From CAVYWD01 sp963772225 (GTDB lineage: Bacteria; Myxococcota; Myxococcia; Myxococcales; UBA5297), in the NCBI GenBank assembly GCA_963772225.1, contig CAVYWD010000011.1:434001-498000 (forward strand): 64,000 nucleotides of DNA, written 5' to 3'. Position numbers and translations under genes: made by a program. The notes under the pieces are model-generated. The model made no database searches and had not been told where the DNA came from. It worked only from the letters and a program-made list of their open reading frames with translations. Below, one piece after another: positions 31,832 to 40,666 of this stretch; position 1 is the stretch's first letter; every line of letters starts with the position of its first letter.

Positions 31832-32953
31832 CTAGAGGATGGGCTTGGGCGGCTGAACCGGCGCCGGAGCGGCCGGGGCAGGAGCAGCGACAGGCGGCGC
31901 GGGCGGCGGCGAAGCCACCGCGGGTGGCGCCGCCGCGGGGGCCGGAGCGGGAGCGCCAGCCGACTTCGGCGGCCAGTTCTCGAGCTTCATCCCCAGCGAG
32001 AGCCCCATCTCGGCCAAGATCTCTTTAATTTCCTTGAGGCTCTTGCGGCCGAAGTTCTTGGTTTTGAGCATCTCGGCTTCGCTCTTCTGCACGAGGTCGC
32101 CGATGGACTTGATGTTCGCCTGCTGCAGGCAGTTGGCGGAGCGCACCGAGAGCTCGAGCTCGTCGACCGAACGGAAGAGATTCTCGTTGAGCTTCTCTTC
32201 AGTCTTCGGCGCCTCGACGGCCGCGGGCTCCTCGGTCTCGTCGAAGTTGATGAAGACGCTGACCTGCTCCTTGAGGATCTTGGCGGCGTAGGCAACCGCG
32301 TCCGCCGGCTTCACCGAGCCATTGGTCCAGACCTCGACGGTCAGCTTGTCGAAGTCGGTCTGCTGGCCGACGCGGGCGTTCGTAACTTGGTAATTGACCT
32401 TGTCGATGGGGCTGAACTTCGCGTCGATGGGGATGGTGCCGATGGGCGCGCCGGGGACCTTGTTGCGATCGGCGGCGACGTAGCCGCGGCCACGGCGACA
32501 GGTCAGCTCCATGCGGACCTTGCCGCCCGCGCTGACGGTGCAGATGTGGTGACCCGGGTTGAGGACTTCCACCTCGTCGTCGGTGGTGATGTCCCCAGCC
32601 TTGACCTCCTTCGGGCCCGTCGCCTCCAGAACGAGCGTCTTCTGCTCGTTGGTGTACATCTGGAGCAGAACTTCCTTGAGGTTGAGGACGACGTCCGTCA
32701 CGTCCTCGGCGACCTCAGGAACAGTCGAGAACTCGTGCTCGACGCCGTCGATCTTGGCGGAGGTGATGGCCGCACCCTGCAGCGACGACAGCAGCACCCG
32801 GCGCAGGCTGTTGCCAAGCGTCGTCCCGAAGCCACGTTCGAGAGGCTCGGCAACGAACTTGCCGAAGGTGTCGGTGAGGCTCTCCACGTCGACGGAGAGC
32901 CCGCGCGGCTTGATCAGGTCGCGCCAATTCTTTGCAACGTTCGAGTCTGCCAT
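31832..32953 (-). CDS. rpoA: RNA polymerase alpha subunit with Ala-Pro-rich C-terminal tail
   Basis: A 373-residue subunit. The N-terminal dimerisation domain has FVAEPLERGFGTTLGNSLRRVLLSS. The C-terminal domain has NLFRSVDELELSVRSANCLQ and KNFGRKSLKEIKEILAEMGL, which bind UP-element DNA and activators. After the C-terminal domain (about residue 330) there are about 40 extra residues of almost only Ala and Pro, a low-complexity extension absent from most alpha subunits (about 330 residues). GGAG lies nine bases before the ATG. Sits between rpsD and rplQ as in the standard alpha operon. Confidence 0.97.
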   Translation of the reverse strand: MADSNVAKNWRDLIKPRGLSVDVESLTDTFGKFVAEPLERGFGTTLGNSLRRVLLSSLQGAAITSAKIDGVEHEFSTVPEVAEDVTDVVLNLKEVLLQMYTNEQKTLVLEATGPKEVKAGDITTDDEVEVLNPGHHICTVSAGGKVRMELTCRRGRGYVAADRNKVPGAPIGTIPIDAKFSPIDKVNYQVTNARVGQQTDFDKLTVEVWTNGSVKPADAVAYAAKILKEQVSVFINFDETEEPAAVEAPKTEEKLNENLFRSVDELELSVRSANCLQQANIKSIGDLVQKSEAEMLKTKNFGRKSLKEIKEILAEMGLSLGMKLENWPPKSAGAPAPAPAAAPPAVASPPPAPPVAAPAPAAPAPVQPPKPIL

Positions 32954-33045
32954 GTTCGTTTGCTCCTGACGGGGGCGATGGGGCTAAGACCCAAAGCACT
33001 GCCCGAGCTCGGCTTTGTCCTGCGTGACCGAAGGATAAGCCTTGA

Positions 33046-33672
33046 CTACTTCGAGTAGAGCTCGACGATGAGCTGCTCGTTGATGGGCATGGTGAGGTCC
33101 TCGCGCGCGGGCGAGGCCTTCAGCGTCGCCTTGAAGCCCTTCTTGTCGACCTCGAGCCACTGGGGGACGCCCCGGCGGTCGACGGTCTCGAGGGCCTCGG
33201 TGAGGCGAACGACCTTGCGGCTCTTGTCCTGGACTTCGATGCTGTCGCCGGTCTTCAAGCCAAACGACGGGATGTTGACCCGGCGACCGTTCACCTTGAA
33301 GTGCCCATGGCGAACCAGCTGTCGCGACTCGTTTCGCGTGTCGGCAAAGCCGGCTCGGAAGACGACGTTATCCAGCCGGAGCTCGAGCGCCTGCAGGAGG
33401 TTCTCGCCGGTCTTGCCCTTCTTGGCCGCGGCGCGGGCGTAGTAGAGCTCGAACTGCCGCTCCAGCAGACCGTACATGCGCTTGACCTTTTGCTTCTCAC
33501 GGAGCTGCACGCCGTACTCGCTGAACTTGGCGCGCCCTTGCCCATGCTGACCGGGCGGGTAAGGTCGGCGCTCGATGGCACACTTGTCCGTGTAGCAGCG
33601 GTCGCCCTTCAGGTACATCTTGAGGTTTTCGCGCCGGCACAGGCGGCAGGCGCTTTCGGTGTAACGAGCCAA
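33046..33672 (-). CDS. rpsD: 30S ribosomal protein S4, zinc-binding form
   Basis: A 208-residue primary 16S-binding protein, also a translational repressor of the alpha operon in E. coli. The N-terminal four cysteines CRLC...CYTDKC are the zinc-containing (C+) version. The S4 RNA-binding domain is DNVVFRAGFADTRNESRQLV and RHGHFKVNGRRVNIPS. The length is normal. Confidence 0.97.
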   Translation of the reverse strand: MARYTESACRLCRRENLKMYLKGDRCYTDKCAIERRPYPPGQHGQGRAKFSEYGVQLREKQKVKRMYGLLERQFELYYARAAAKKGKTGENLLQALELRLDNVVFRAGFADTRNESRQLVRHGHFKVNGRRVNIPSFGLKTGDSIEVQDKSRKVVRLTEALETVDRRGVPQWLEVDKKGFKATLKASPAREDLTMPINEQLIVELYSK

Positions 33673-33703
33673 GGTCTTGCTCCTTGCCTATTCTGAAGAT
33701 GGT

Positions 33704-34204
33704 CTAGACCCGGCGCCGCTTCGAGGGCCGGCAGCCGTTGTGCGGGATGGGAGTGGTGTCGCGGATCAGGCTGATCTTGAGGCCGGCGGCCGAGAGCGCG
33801 CGAAGCGCTGACTCGCGCCCGGCGCCGGGGCCGTTGACGTACACCGAGACCGACTTGAGGCCGTGCTCCATGGCCTTGGCCGCGGCGTCGCCGGCGGCGA
33901 CCTGGGCCGCGAACGGCGTGGACTTCCGGGAGCCCTTGAATCCGCGGGCGCCAGCAGAGGACCAGCTGATCACGTTCCCCGAGACATCGGTGATGGTGAT
34001 GAGGGTGTTGTTGAACGTGCTCTGGATGTGCACCACGCCGTTGGCGATGTTCTTCTTGACCTTCTTCTTGCCCTTCTTCGGCGTTACCGCCGACGCGGTG
34101 ATCTGCATGGGCGCGTTCAGGTCCGGCATGCTCGGACCGGCCTCGGCCGGCTTTTCGGCCGCAGGGGCCGGAGCAGGTGCCGCGGGCTTCTTTTCCTCAG
34201 CCAT
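33704..34204 (-). CDS. rpsK: 30S ribosomal protein S11 with N-terminal extension
   Basis: A 166-residue protein of the small-subunit platform. The core runs from about residue 43 (KKGKKKVKKNIANGVVHIQS) through TFNNTLITITDVSGNVISWSS to the C-terminal TPIPHNGCRPSKRRRV. Ahead of it are roughly 40 extra residues rich in Ala, Pro and Glu, compared with a usual length near 129. It lies 155 bp after rpsM, a wide gap for this operon, in which I see no gene or clear promoter. Confidence 0.96.
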   Translation of the reverse strand: MAEEKKPAAPAPAPAAEKPAEAGPSMPDLNAPMQITASAVTPKKGKKKVKKNIANGVVHIQSTFNNTLITITDVSGNVISWSSAGARGFKGSRKSTPFAAQVAAGDAAAKAMEHGLKSVSVYVNGPGAGRESALRALSAAGLKISLIRDTTPIPHNGCRPSKRRRV

Positions 34205-34359
34205 TCCTTGCCTCTTCTTCCTTCAAGGAGCCGACCGGCGCCGTGTCGCCAGACGACTGGTCTAGGGCGCCGCTTCGGTCAGGCGCTCAAAAATCTCTTC
34301 GATGCTCTTCCACAACACCGGACGACTTAGACGAACATTCCCGCCCAAGCCCCGCTTGC

Positions 34360-34749
34360 CTACTTCGCCGCCGGGGCGGTGGCCGCCGGCTTGCGGATGA
34401 TGCCGCGCTTCGGCCCCTTGCGGGTCCGGGCGTTGGTGTGCGTCCTCTGCCCGCGCACTGGCAGGCCCTTGCGGTGGCGCAGGCCGCGGTAGCAGCCCAA
34501 GTCCATGAGGCGCTTGACGTTCATGGACGTCTCGCGCCGCAGGTCGCCTTCGACCTTGAAGCTCGCCTCGATGGTCTCGCGGAGCTTGCGGATGTCGTCC
34601 TCGGATAGAGCGTGCGTCCGAGTGCTCGGGTCGACCGTGGCCGCCTTGCAGATCTTCTTGGCGGTCGTCTTGCCGATTCCGTAGATGTACTGCAGGGCGA
34701 TCTCGATGCGCTTCTCGCGAGGGAGGTCGACGCCGGCGATGCGTGCCAT
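34360..34749 (-). CDS. rpsM: 30S ribosomal protein S13
   Basis: A 129-residue protein of the 30S head contacting the 50S subunit and P-site tRNA. It starts MARIAGVDLPREKRIEIALQ, followed by YIYGIGKTTAKKICKAATVD (helix-hairpin-helix). The tail RTHTNARTRKGPKRG is the classic rRNA-binding end, here extended by KPAATAPAAK. AAGGAG precedes the ATG. In E. coli the mRNA start of this operon is the S4 repressor site. Confidence 0.97.
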   Translation of the reverse strand: MARIAGVDLPREKRIEIALQYIYGIGKTTAKKICKAATVDPSTRTHALSEDDIRKLRETIEASFKVEGDLRRETSMNVKRLMDLGCYRGLRHRKGLPVRGQRTHTNARTRKGPKRGIIRKPAATAPAAK

Positions 34750-34851
34750 GGTTTCGGGTGCTCCTTGAAAAGTGTTGAAGCCTTGAGGTTTGCGCCCTTC
34801 TGGGCGTCGACCCGCGGGGTAGGCCGTTGCGCGGCCTCCTGAAGACGGGCT

Positions 34852-34968
34852 CTAGGCCTGCCGCTGCTTGTGGCGCGGGTTGGCCTTGCAGATCACCCGA
34901 ACCACGCCCTTGCGGCGCACGACCTTGCAGTTCTCGCAGATCTTCTTGACCGATGCTCTGACCTTCAT
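34852..34968 (-). CDS. rpmJ: 50S ribosomal protein L36, zinc-binding form
   Basis: Read directly from the minus strand: 38 residues beginning MKVRASVKKICENCKVVRRK and ending NPRHKQRQA, stop TAG at 34852-34854. C-X2-C ... C-X4-H (CENC, ICKANPRH) is the zinc ligand set of C+ L36. Lies between infA and rpsM, the conserved position. Confidence 0.96.
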   Translation of the reverse strand: MKVRASVKKICENCKVVRRKGVVRVICKANPRHKQRQA

Positions 34969-35009
34969 TGCGTGCTCCGCTGTCTGAATGGGCTTGGAAG
35001 AGCCTCGCG

Positions 35010-35228
35010 CTACTTCGCCCGGTAGGTGATTCGCCCTCGGGAGAGGTCGTAGGGCGACAACTCGACCTTCACTTTGTCGCCCGGCAGGATGCGGATGAAG
35101 TGCATGCGCATCTTGCCGCTGATGTGGGCGAGGACCTTGTGGCCGTTCTCGAGCTCAACCCGGAACATGGCGTTGGGCAGCGGCTCGATCACGGTCCCTT
35201 CGACCTCGATGGAATCTTCCTTGGGCAT
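35010..35228 (-). CDS. infA: translation initiation factor IF-1
   Basis: A 72-residue S1/OB-fold protein: MPKEDSIEVEGTVIEPLPNA, FRVELENGHKVLAHISGKMR, ILPGDKVKVELSPYDLSRGR. It binds the 30S A site during initiation. The start ATG 35228 is preceded by GGAG (in GTGAAGGAGCCC). The length equals the bacterial norm. Confidence 0.97.
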   Translation of the reverse strand: MPKEDSIEVEGTVIEPLPNAMFRVELENGHKVLAHISGKMRMHFIRILPGDKVKVELSPYDLSRGRITYRAK

Positions 35229-35326
35229 GGGCTCCTTCACGCGCTGCCTTGGCCGTCTCTGACGGCTACCGGAAACCGCGGGCGTATAGCACTTCCACTC
35301 AACAAACGCAAACGGTCCCGAGGCCT

Positions 35327-36100
35327 TTAGGCCTGCGTCAGGACCTCCGGCCCTCGCCGGGTCACCGCAACCGTATGCTCGAAATGAGCGGACAGACGAC
35401 CGTCCGCCGTCACGGCCGTCCACCGATCGTCCAGCACGCGCGTCGGCGCGCCACCCGCATTCACCATGGGCTCGATGGCGAGCACCATGCCCACCTCGAG
35501 CTTCGCGTCGTCCCCGGGGGGCTCGGCGCCGCTCTTGTAGTTGGGGACCTTGGGCGCCTCGTGCAGGGCCCTGCCAATCCCGTGGCCCACGAACTGCCGG
35601 ACCACCTGAAACCCGTTCGCTTCGGCGTGCGCCTGGATCGCCGCCCCAATGTCCGACACCCGATTGCCCACCCGCACCGCGGCGATGCCCTTCTCCAGCG
35701 CCTCCCTCGTGACACGGGCGAGCCTACGCGCCTCCTCGCTCACCGCCCCGACTTCGACGCTGATGGCAGCATCGCCGTAGTAGCCCTGGAAGGCAGCGCC
35801 GAAATCGAGCTTCAGCAGATCGCCCTGTCTGAGCACCCTGTCCCGACTGGGGATGCCGTGAACGACTTCGTCATTGAGGCTCGCGCACAGACTCTTCGGG
35901 AAGCCGTGGTAGTTCAGGAACGCAGGCGCAGCGCCCAGCTCCAACGCCTTGATGCGGGCAAGCTCGTCCAGCTCCTCGGTCGTGCGGCCCGGGGCTACTG
36001 CCCTTCGCAGCTCCTCGAGGACCCGGTACACGATCCGCCCCGCCTCTCGCATGCGCGAAAGCTCCGAGGTGGACTTGATCTGGATGAAACGGCTTGCCAA
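35327..36100 (-). CDS. map: methionine aminopeptidase type I
   Basis: A 257-residue cytosolic enzyme that removes the initiator Met. The five metal ligands are visible: Asp in LLKLDFGA, Asp in GYYGDAAIS, His in VGHGIGRALHEAP, Glu in AIEPMV and Glu in FEHTVAVT, plus the substrate His in EVVHGIPS. The start is a TTG at 36100; GGAAGGGG upstream supports it. Follows adk as in many spc-alpha clusters. Confidence 0.96.
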   Translation of the reverse strand: MASRFIQIKSTSELSRMREAGRIVYRVLEELRRAVAPGRTTEELDELARIKALELGAAPAFLNYHGFPKSLCASLNDEVVHGIPSRDRVLRQGDLLKLDFGAAFQGYYGDAAISVEVGAVSEEARRLARVTREALEKGIAAVRVGNRVSDIGAAIQAHAEANGFQVVRQFVGHGIGRALHEAPKVPNYKSGAEPPGDDAKLEVGMVLAIEPMVNAGGAPTRVLDDRWTAVTADGRLSAHFEHTVAVTRRGPEVLTQA

Positions 36101-36133
36101 AGAGCGCGTGCCCCTTCCGGCGTTGCGTACGAG

Positions 36134-36781
36134 TTAGAGACCTTTGAGCGCCTGTTGAACCGCGGCGTACACGCCCTCGGTGGAGCCGGCGCCGTTGATA
36201 GCCGAGAGGAGATTCTTCTTCGTGTAGTAATCGATGAGCGGCGCGGTCTTCTCCCAGTACTGCTTGTTCCGCTCGACCACCTTCTCGCGCTTGTCGTCCT
36301 CGCGCTGCACCAGCCCCGTGCCACATACGTCGCAGAATCCGTCGCGATTGGGGGGACTGTACACCACGTGGTAGACCTGCCCGTCCTTGGGGCAGCTCCG
36401 CCGGCCGCTGATCCGCTCGACGATGACCTCTTCCGCGAGCTCTACGGAGAGGACGCGATCGATCTTGCGCTTCATGCTCGCGAGCATCTTGTCGAGCGCA
36501 TCGGCCTGCGGCACCGTCCTGGGAAAGCCGTCGAGGATGAAGCCCTTCGCCGCGTCAGGCGCCTTGAGGCGATCGGCGATGATCCCGATGACCACCTCGT
36601 CGGGCACCAGCTTACCAGCCGCCATCAGCGGGCCGGCCACCTTCCCCATCTCAGTGCCGTTGCGGACCGCTTCGCGCAGGATATCGCCGGTCGAGATCTG
36701 CGGAATCCCGTAGTCAGCGACCAGTTTCTTGGCCTGGGTTCCTTTCCCGGCCCCCGGAGGCCCCAACAGAATCACGTTCAT
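36134..36781 (-). CDS. adk: adenylate kinase with zinc-type lid
   Basis: A 215-residue enzyme interconverting ATP+AMP and 2 ADP. P-loop LLGPPGAGKGTQAKKL, then ILDGFPRTVPQADAL and RISGRRSCPKDGQ. The lid has C-X2-D (CPKD) then C-X2-C (CDVC), so three Cys and one Asp. Gram-positive lids with three Cys and one Asp bind zinc, though there Asp is the last ligand; here it is second, so zinc binding is likely but not certain. Between secY and map. Confidence 0.96.
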   Translation of the reverse strand: MNVILLGPPGAGKGTQAKKLVADYGIPQISTGDILREAVRNGTEMGKVAGPLMAAGKLVPDEVVIGIIADRLKAPDAAKGFILDGFPRTVPQADALDKMLASMKRKIDRVLSVELAEEVIVERISGRRSCPKDGQVYHVVYSPPNRDGFCDVCGTGLVQREDDKREKVVERNKQYWEKTAPLIDYYTKKNLLSAINGAGSTEGVYAAVQQALKGL

Positions 36782-36894
36782 CGCGCGACCCCTTGAGCTG
36801 CGGCCGGCGCCGCCTCGGCGCCGTCGATAAGGACTTCAATGAGCGCGGGGCGCCCGCATGAAGCGCCCCGCAGGATCCGATTCGAGAGCGGCGT

Positions 36895-38247
36895 CTACGC
36901 GGTCGCCAGCCGGGCGCGGCCACGAATTCGCGGGCCCCGCGGCCCTGTGAAGCCCTCGTAGTTGCGGGTGATCAGGTGCCCCTCGATCTGCTGGACGGTG
37001 TCGAGGGCCACGCCGACCACGATAAGCAAGCTGGTCCCGCCGAAATAGAACGGCACGCTCCAGATATTCATGATGAGCGTCGGCAGCACGCACACCGCCG
37101 AGAGGTAGAGCGCTCCGCCAAAGGTGATTCGAGTCAGCACCTTGTCGATGTACTCGGCCGTCTTCTTCCCAGGCCGAATGCCGGGGATGTAGCCGCCGTG
37201 CTTCTTCATGTTGTCGGCGACGTCCACCGGGTTGAAGGTGACAGCCGTGTAGAAGTACGAGAAGAAGACGATCATCGCGACATAGAGCGAGTTGTAGATC
37301 CAGCCGCGGTCCTGAATGGCCTGCGACACCTTCTGCATCCAGGGGAACCACGAGCCGAGCGTCGTAGGGAACAGCAGGATGGACGAAGCGAAGATGGGCG
37401 GGATGACGCCCGAGGAGTTGACCTTGAGCGGCAAGTGAGTCGACTGGCCGCCGTAGATCTTTCGACCCACCACCCGCTTGGCATATTGGACAGGGATTCG
37501 CCGCTGCCCCCGCTCGAAGAAAATGATGACCGCGATGACGGCCACCATGAGGAGGAACAGGACGACGAGCCCGGCCTCCGACACGCTACCCGCGCCCTTG
37601 GTGTACTGAACGATGGTCTGGGACGCGGCGTCGGGCAAGCGCGCTACGATGCCGGCGAAGATGATCAACGAGATACCGTTGCCGATTCCTCGTTCGGTGA
37701 TCTGCTCGCCGAGCCACATGATGAACGCCGTGCCCGCGGCCAGCGAGACGACCGTGAGGAGTCGGAACCCCCAGCCCGGGTGGTGAACCACGCGGCTTAC
37801 CGAGGCGAGAGCCCCGGAGCCCGAGCCGCCCGACCCGATGCTCTCCAGGAAGCCTGCGATGCTGAAACCCTGCACGATGGAGAGGACGATGGTGCCGTAG
37901 CGGGTGAACTGCGTGATCTTGCGGCGGCCGAGCTCACCTTCCTTCTGCAGTTTCTCCAGGGACGGGATCACGACCGTCAGGAGCTGCAGGATGATGCTGG
38001 CCGAGATGTACGGCATGATCCCGAGCGCGAAGATGGAGAGCTGCTCGAGGGCACCGCCGCTGAAGAGGTTGAACAGCGAAAGGAGCCCGGCCGAGGACTG
38101 GATATAGCTCTTCATCGCCTCGCGGTCGACGCCGGGAGTGGTGATGAAAATCCCCAGGCGATACACCGCGAGCAGCGCGAACGTGAACAGCAGCCGCTTG
38201 CGCAGTTCCGCGATGCGGAACATGTTTGCGATTCCGCGGGTGAGCAA
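36895..38247 (-). CDS. secY: preprotein translocase subunit SecY
   Basis: A 450-residue inner-membrane channel of the Sec translocon with ten hydrophobic segments. Motifs: LLFTFALLAVYRLGIFITTP (TM1), FSGGALEQLSIFALGIMPYI (plug/TM2 region), GNGISLIIFAGIVARLP, LPLKVNSSGVIPPIFASSIL and GYIPGIRPGKKTAEYI. The start is the TTG at 38247, supported by GAAGGAGG five bases upstream; ATG 38223 is the alternative. Lies between rplO and adk. Confidence 0.97.
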   Translation of the reverse strand: MLTRGIANMFRIAELRKRLLFTFALLAVYRLGIFITTPGVDREAMKSYIQSSAGLLSLFNLFSGGALEQLSIFALGIMPYISASIILQLLTVVIPSLEKLQKEGELGRRKITQFTRYGTIVLSIVQGFSIAGFLESIGSGGSGSGALASVSRVVHHPGWGFRLLTVVSLAAGTAFIMWLGEQITERGIGNGISLIIFAGIVARLPDAASQTIVQYTKGAGSVSEAGLVVLFLLMVAVIAVIIFFERGQRRIPVQYAKRVVGRKIYGGQSTHLPLKVNSSGVIPPIFASSILLFPTTLGSWFPWMQKVSQAIQDRGWIYNSLYVAMIVFFSYFYTAVTFNPVDVADNMKKHGGYIPGIRPGKKTAEYIDKVLTRITFGGALYLSAVCVLPTLIMNIWSVPFYFGGTSLLIVVGVALDTVQQIEGHLITRNYEGFTGPRGPRIRGRARLATA

Positions 38248-38375
38248 CGAGTCCTCCTTCGGAGTGGGCCAGAGCCGCTTGTCTTATCGCGTCGGCCCAG
38301 CTCCTACAACAACATCCGGGCGACATCGGCATGCCGCGCGCGGCCCAGCTCACTTGACGCTCTGGCGGCGGACCG

Positions 38376-38918
38376 CTACTTGGCCGCCTTGACCGCCCGG
38401 CGAGCGACCTTCTCCTTGGCGAGGCGAGCGCGAACGCCCTGCCCCCGCTCCGGCACCTTGACCACCTTCTCGGCGATGAGCTCAACGGTCCCGCCCGCCT
38501 TCTCCACAGCCAGCTTAGCAGTCTCGCTGATGCGGTTCGCCTTGATGGTGAAGGCCTTCTTCAGCTCGCCACCGCCCAGGACCTTGATGCCGTCCTTCGG
38601 GTCCTTCACCAGCCCCGCCTTCTTCAGAGCCGCCGCATCCACGACAGCGCCAGCCTCGAAGTGGGCCTCGAGCGTCCCGATGTTGATCGGCGAAAACGCC
38701 CGTCGGAAAAAGTTGGTGAAGCCGAACTTCGGCATCCGGCGCTGGAGGGGCATCTGCCCGCCCTCGAAGCCCTCGAAGTGCATGTTGCCCGTTCGAGCCT
38801 TCTGGCCTTTGCCGCCGCGGCCTGCCGTCTTGCCCCAGCCGCTGCCCTGACCGCGGCCCACCCGCTTCTTCACCCGGGTGGAGCCGTTGGGCGCCTTGAG
38901 TTGAGAGAGCGAAATCAT
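38376..38918 (-). CDS. rplO: 50S ribosomal protein L15
   Basis: A 180-residue 23S-binding late-assembly protein. The N-terminal LKAPNGSTRVKKRVGRGQGS and KTAGRGGKGQKAR are the Gly/Arg-rich extension of L15. The globular part has LPLQRRMPKFGF-like MPLQRRMPKFGFTNFFRRAF. It is about 35 residues longer than E. coli L15, mostly a basic C-terminus (ARLAKEKVARRAVKAAK). Start ATG 38918. Confidence 0.96.
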   Translation of the reverse strand: MISLSQLKAPNGSTRVKKRVGRGQGSGWGKTAGRGGKGQKARTGNMHFEGFEGGQMPLQRRMPKFGFTNFFRRAFSPINIGTLEAHFEAGAVVDAAALKKAGLVKDPKDGIKVLGGGELKKAFTIKANRISETAKLAVEKAGGTVELIAEKVVKVPERGQGVRARLAKEKVARRAVKAAK

Positions 38919-38941
38919 CGACGTGCCTCCAAAAGAGAACC

Positions 38942-39181
38942 TTAAGCCTGCTGGGCGGCCGGCTTCTTGTGCGCCCGCTGGGGCCGCTTCACCGGCGACT
39001 CCTCGACCCGCTCCCACGCGACCATGTGGCGCAGCTTCTCGCACGCGCCGATGGTGGACGGGTTGTCCGGGAGGATGCGCACCTGGCCGAACTTGTACAG
39101 CCCGAGCCCCGTGAGGGTCGCCAGCTGGTCGCGCGAGCGAGCGGCGCGGCTGCGGATGAGCCTGACTTTGATCCCTGCCAT
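38942..39181 (-). CDS. rpmD: 50S ribosomal protein L30 with C-terminal extension
   Basis: A 79-residue protein: MAGIKVRLIRSRAARSRDQL, LGLYKFGQVRILPDNPSTIG. Family members are about 60 residues; the C-terminus here adds a basic tail (EESPVKRPQRAHKKPAAQQA). Conserved position between rpsE and rplO; start ATG 39181. Confidence 0.95.
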   Translation of the reverse strand: MAGIKVRLIRSRAARSRDQLATLTGLGLYKFGQVRILPDNPSTIGACEKLRHMVAWERVEESPVKRPQRAHKKPAAQQA

Positions 39182-39200
39182 TGTCGTCTCCTGCCGGCGG

Positions 39201-39704
39201 CTAACCGCGCAGCTCCTGGACATCGCGGCCGCGCATGAAGGCCACGGACTGGGGGCTCTTGAGCGCCTTGAGGCCGCTGACCACCGCCTTGACCACATTG
39301 TGCGGGTTTCGGCTGCCCTGGCTCTTGGTGAGGATGTTGCGGATGCCCGCAGCCTCGACCACGGCGCGCACCGCGCCTCCGGCGATGACGCCGGTGCCCT
39401 CGCCCGCGGGCTTGAGGAGCACGCGACCAGCGCCGAAGTGACCGATCACCTCGTGGGGAATGGTCGAGCCTTCGAGCGGAACGGCGAACAGGTTCTTCTT
39501 GGCCTGCTCGCCGCCCTTGCGGATGGCCTCGGGAACTTCATTCGCCTTGCCGAGGCCGACGCCGACGTGACCAGCGCCGTCGCCCACCACCACCAGCGCC
39601 GAGAAGCTGAAGCGCCGGCCGCCTTTGACCACCTTGGCCACGCGGTTGATGTGCACCACCCGGTCGGTCAGCTCCAGGTCGTTCGGATTGATCGGAATCG
39701 CCAA
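39201..39704 (-). CDS. rpsE: 30S ribosomal protein S5
   Basis: A 167-residue protein involved in decoding accuracy. ELTDRVVHINRVAKVVKGGR then RFSFSALVVVGDGAGHVGVG is the double-stranded RNA-binding part. FAVPLEGSTIPHEVIGHFGA and LLKPAGEGTGVIAGGAVRAV follow. The length is normal. Confidence 0.97.
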   Translation of the reverse strand: MAIPINPNDLELTDRVVHINRVAKVVKGGRRFSFSALVVVGDGAGHVGVGLGKANEVPEAIRKGGEQAKKNLFAVPLEGSTIPHEVIGHFGAGRVLLKPAGEGTGVIAGGAVRAVVEAAGIRNILTKSQGSRNPHNVVKAVVSGLKALKSPQSVAFMRGRDVQELRG

Positions 39705-39724
39705 GTGACTTCTCCTTAAGGACC

Positions 39725-40093
39725 CTAGAACTTGAGACCGGCCTTGCGAGCCGCGTCAGCCACTGCCGACACGCGGCCGTGGTAGGGGAAACCGTTGCGA
39801 TCGAACACGACTTGCTCGACCTTCGCATCCTGGCACTTCTTCGCGACGAGCGCGCCGACCTTCTCGGCCACCTGCGTCTTCTTGAGCTTGGCGGCCTTCA
39901 GCTCTTCTTTGAGAGCGGGGTCGAGGTCGCTGGCGAAGGCGACCGTCTTGCCGGCCACGTCGTCGACGACCTGCGCGTAGATGTGCTTCAGGCTCTTGTA
40001 GATGGTCAGGCGCGGGCGCTCGGCCGTGCCGGAGAGCTTGCGCCGGATCCGCTCTTTGCGCCGGAGCCGGCTTTCGGTGGTTGGGTTCATCAT
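39725..40093 (-). CDS. rplR: 50S ribosomal protein L18
   Basis: A 122-residue 5S rRNA-binding protein: RRKERIRRKLSGTAERPRLT, IYKSLKHIYAQVVDD, and FDRNGFPYHGRVSAVADAAR at the C-terminus. The length is normal. Two Met codons at the start make ATG 40090 an alternative. Confidence 0.97.
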   Translation of the reverse strand: MMNPTTESRLRRKERIRRKLSGTAERPRLTIYKSLKHIYAQVVDDVAGKTVAFASDLDPALKEELKAAKLKKTQVAEKVGALVAKKCQDAKVEQVVFDRNGFPYHGRVSAVADAARKAGLKF

Positions 40094-40108
40094 AGTCGCT
40101 CCTTGAGG

Positions 40109-40648
40109 CTAGGCGGCGCCCTGCTTGCCGACCTTGCGGCGGACCTTCTCGGTCGAGTACTTGATGCCCTTGCCCTTGTAGGGCTCGGTCCTGCGGATCG
40201 AGCGGATCTTGGCGGCCGTCGACCCGATGAGCTGCTTGTCGACGCCCTTGAGGATCACGCGGGTCTGCTTGTCGACCTCGCAGTTGATGCCCTCGGGGAG
40301 CTCGAAGTCGACCGGGTGCGAGAATCCCAGGCTCAGGTTGAGCTGGCGGCCCTTGACCTCGGCGCGGAAGCCGACGCCGCTGATCTCGAGCACTTCCTCG
40401 AAGCCCTGGGTCACGCCTTTGATGGCGTTGTTGATCATCGTCCGGGTGGTTCCGTGCAGGCTCTTGGAGAGCCGCTCGTCGTCCGGCCGCGTGACCGTCA
40501 CCTGGCCATCCTTCACAGCGACCTGCACCCCTGGGTTGAAGGAGAGCTGGGTCTTGCCCTTGGGCCCTTCAACCTTGATGAGCTGGCCGGCGACGGCGAC
40601 CTTCACCTTCTCCGGAATCTTGATGGGCAGCTTGCCGATGCGCGACAT
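40109..40648 (-). CDS. rplF: 50S ribosomal protein L6
   Basis: A 179-residue protein near the factor-binding site. MSRIGKLPIKIPEKVKVAVA, GPKGKTQLSFNPGVQVAVKD and the C-terminal RRTEPYKGKGIKYSTEKVRR are diagnostic. The length is normal. Between rpsH and rplR. Confidence 0.97.
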   Translation of the reverse strand: MSRIGKLPIKIPEKVKVAVAGQLIKVEGPKGKTQLSFNPGVQVAVKDGQVTVTRPDDERLSKSLHGTTRTMINNAIKGVTQGFEEVLEISGVGFRAEVKGRQLNLSLGFSHPVDFELPEGINCEVDKQTRVILKGVDKQLIGSTAAKIRSIRRTEPYKGKGIKYSTEKVRRKVGKQGAA

Positions 40649-40666
40649 GGTTCTCCTCGCTTCGTC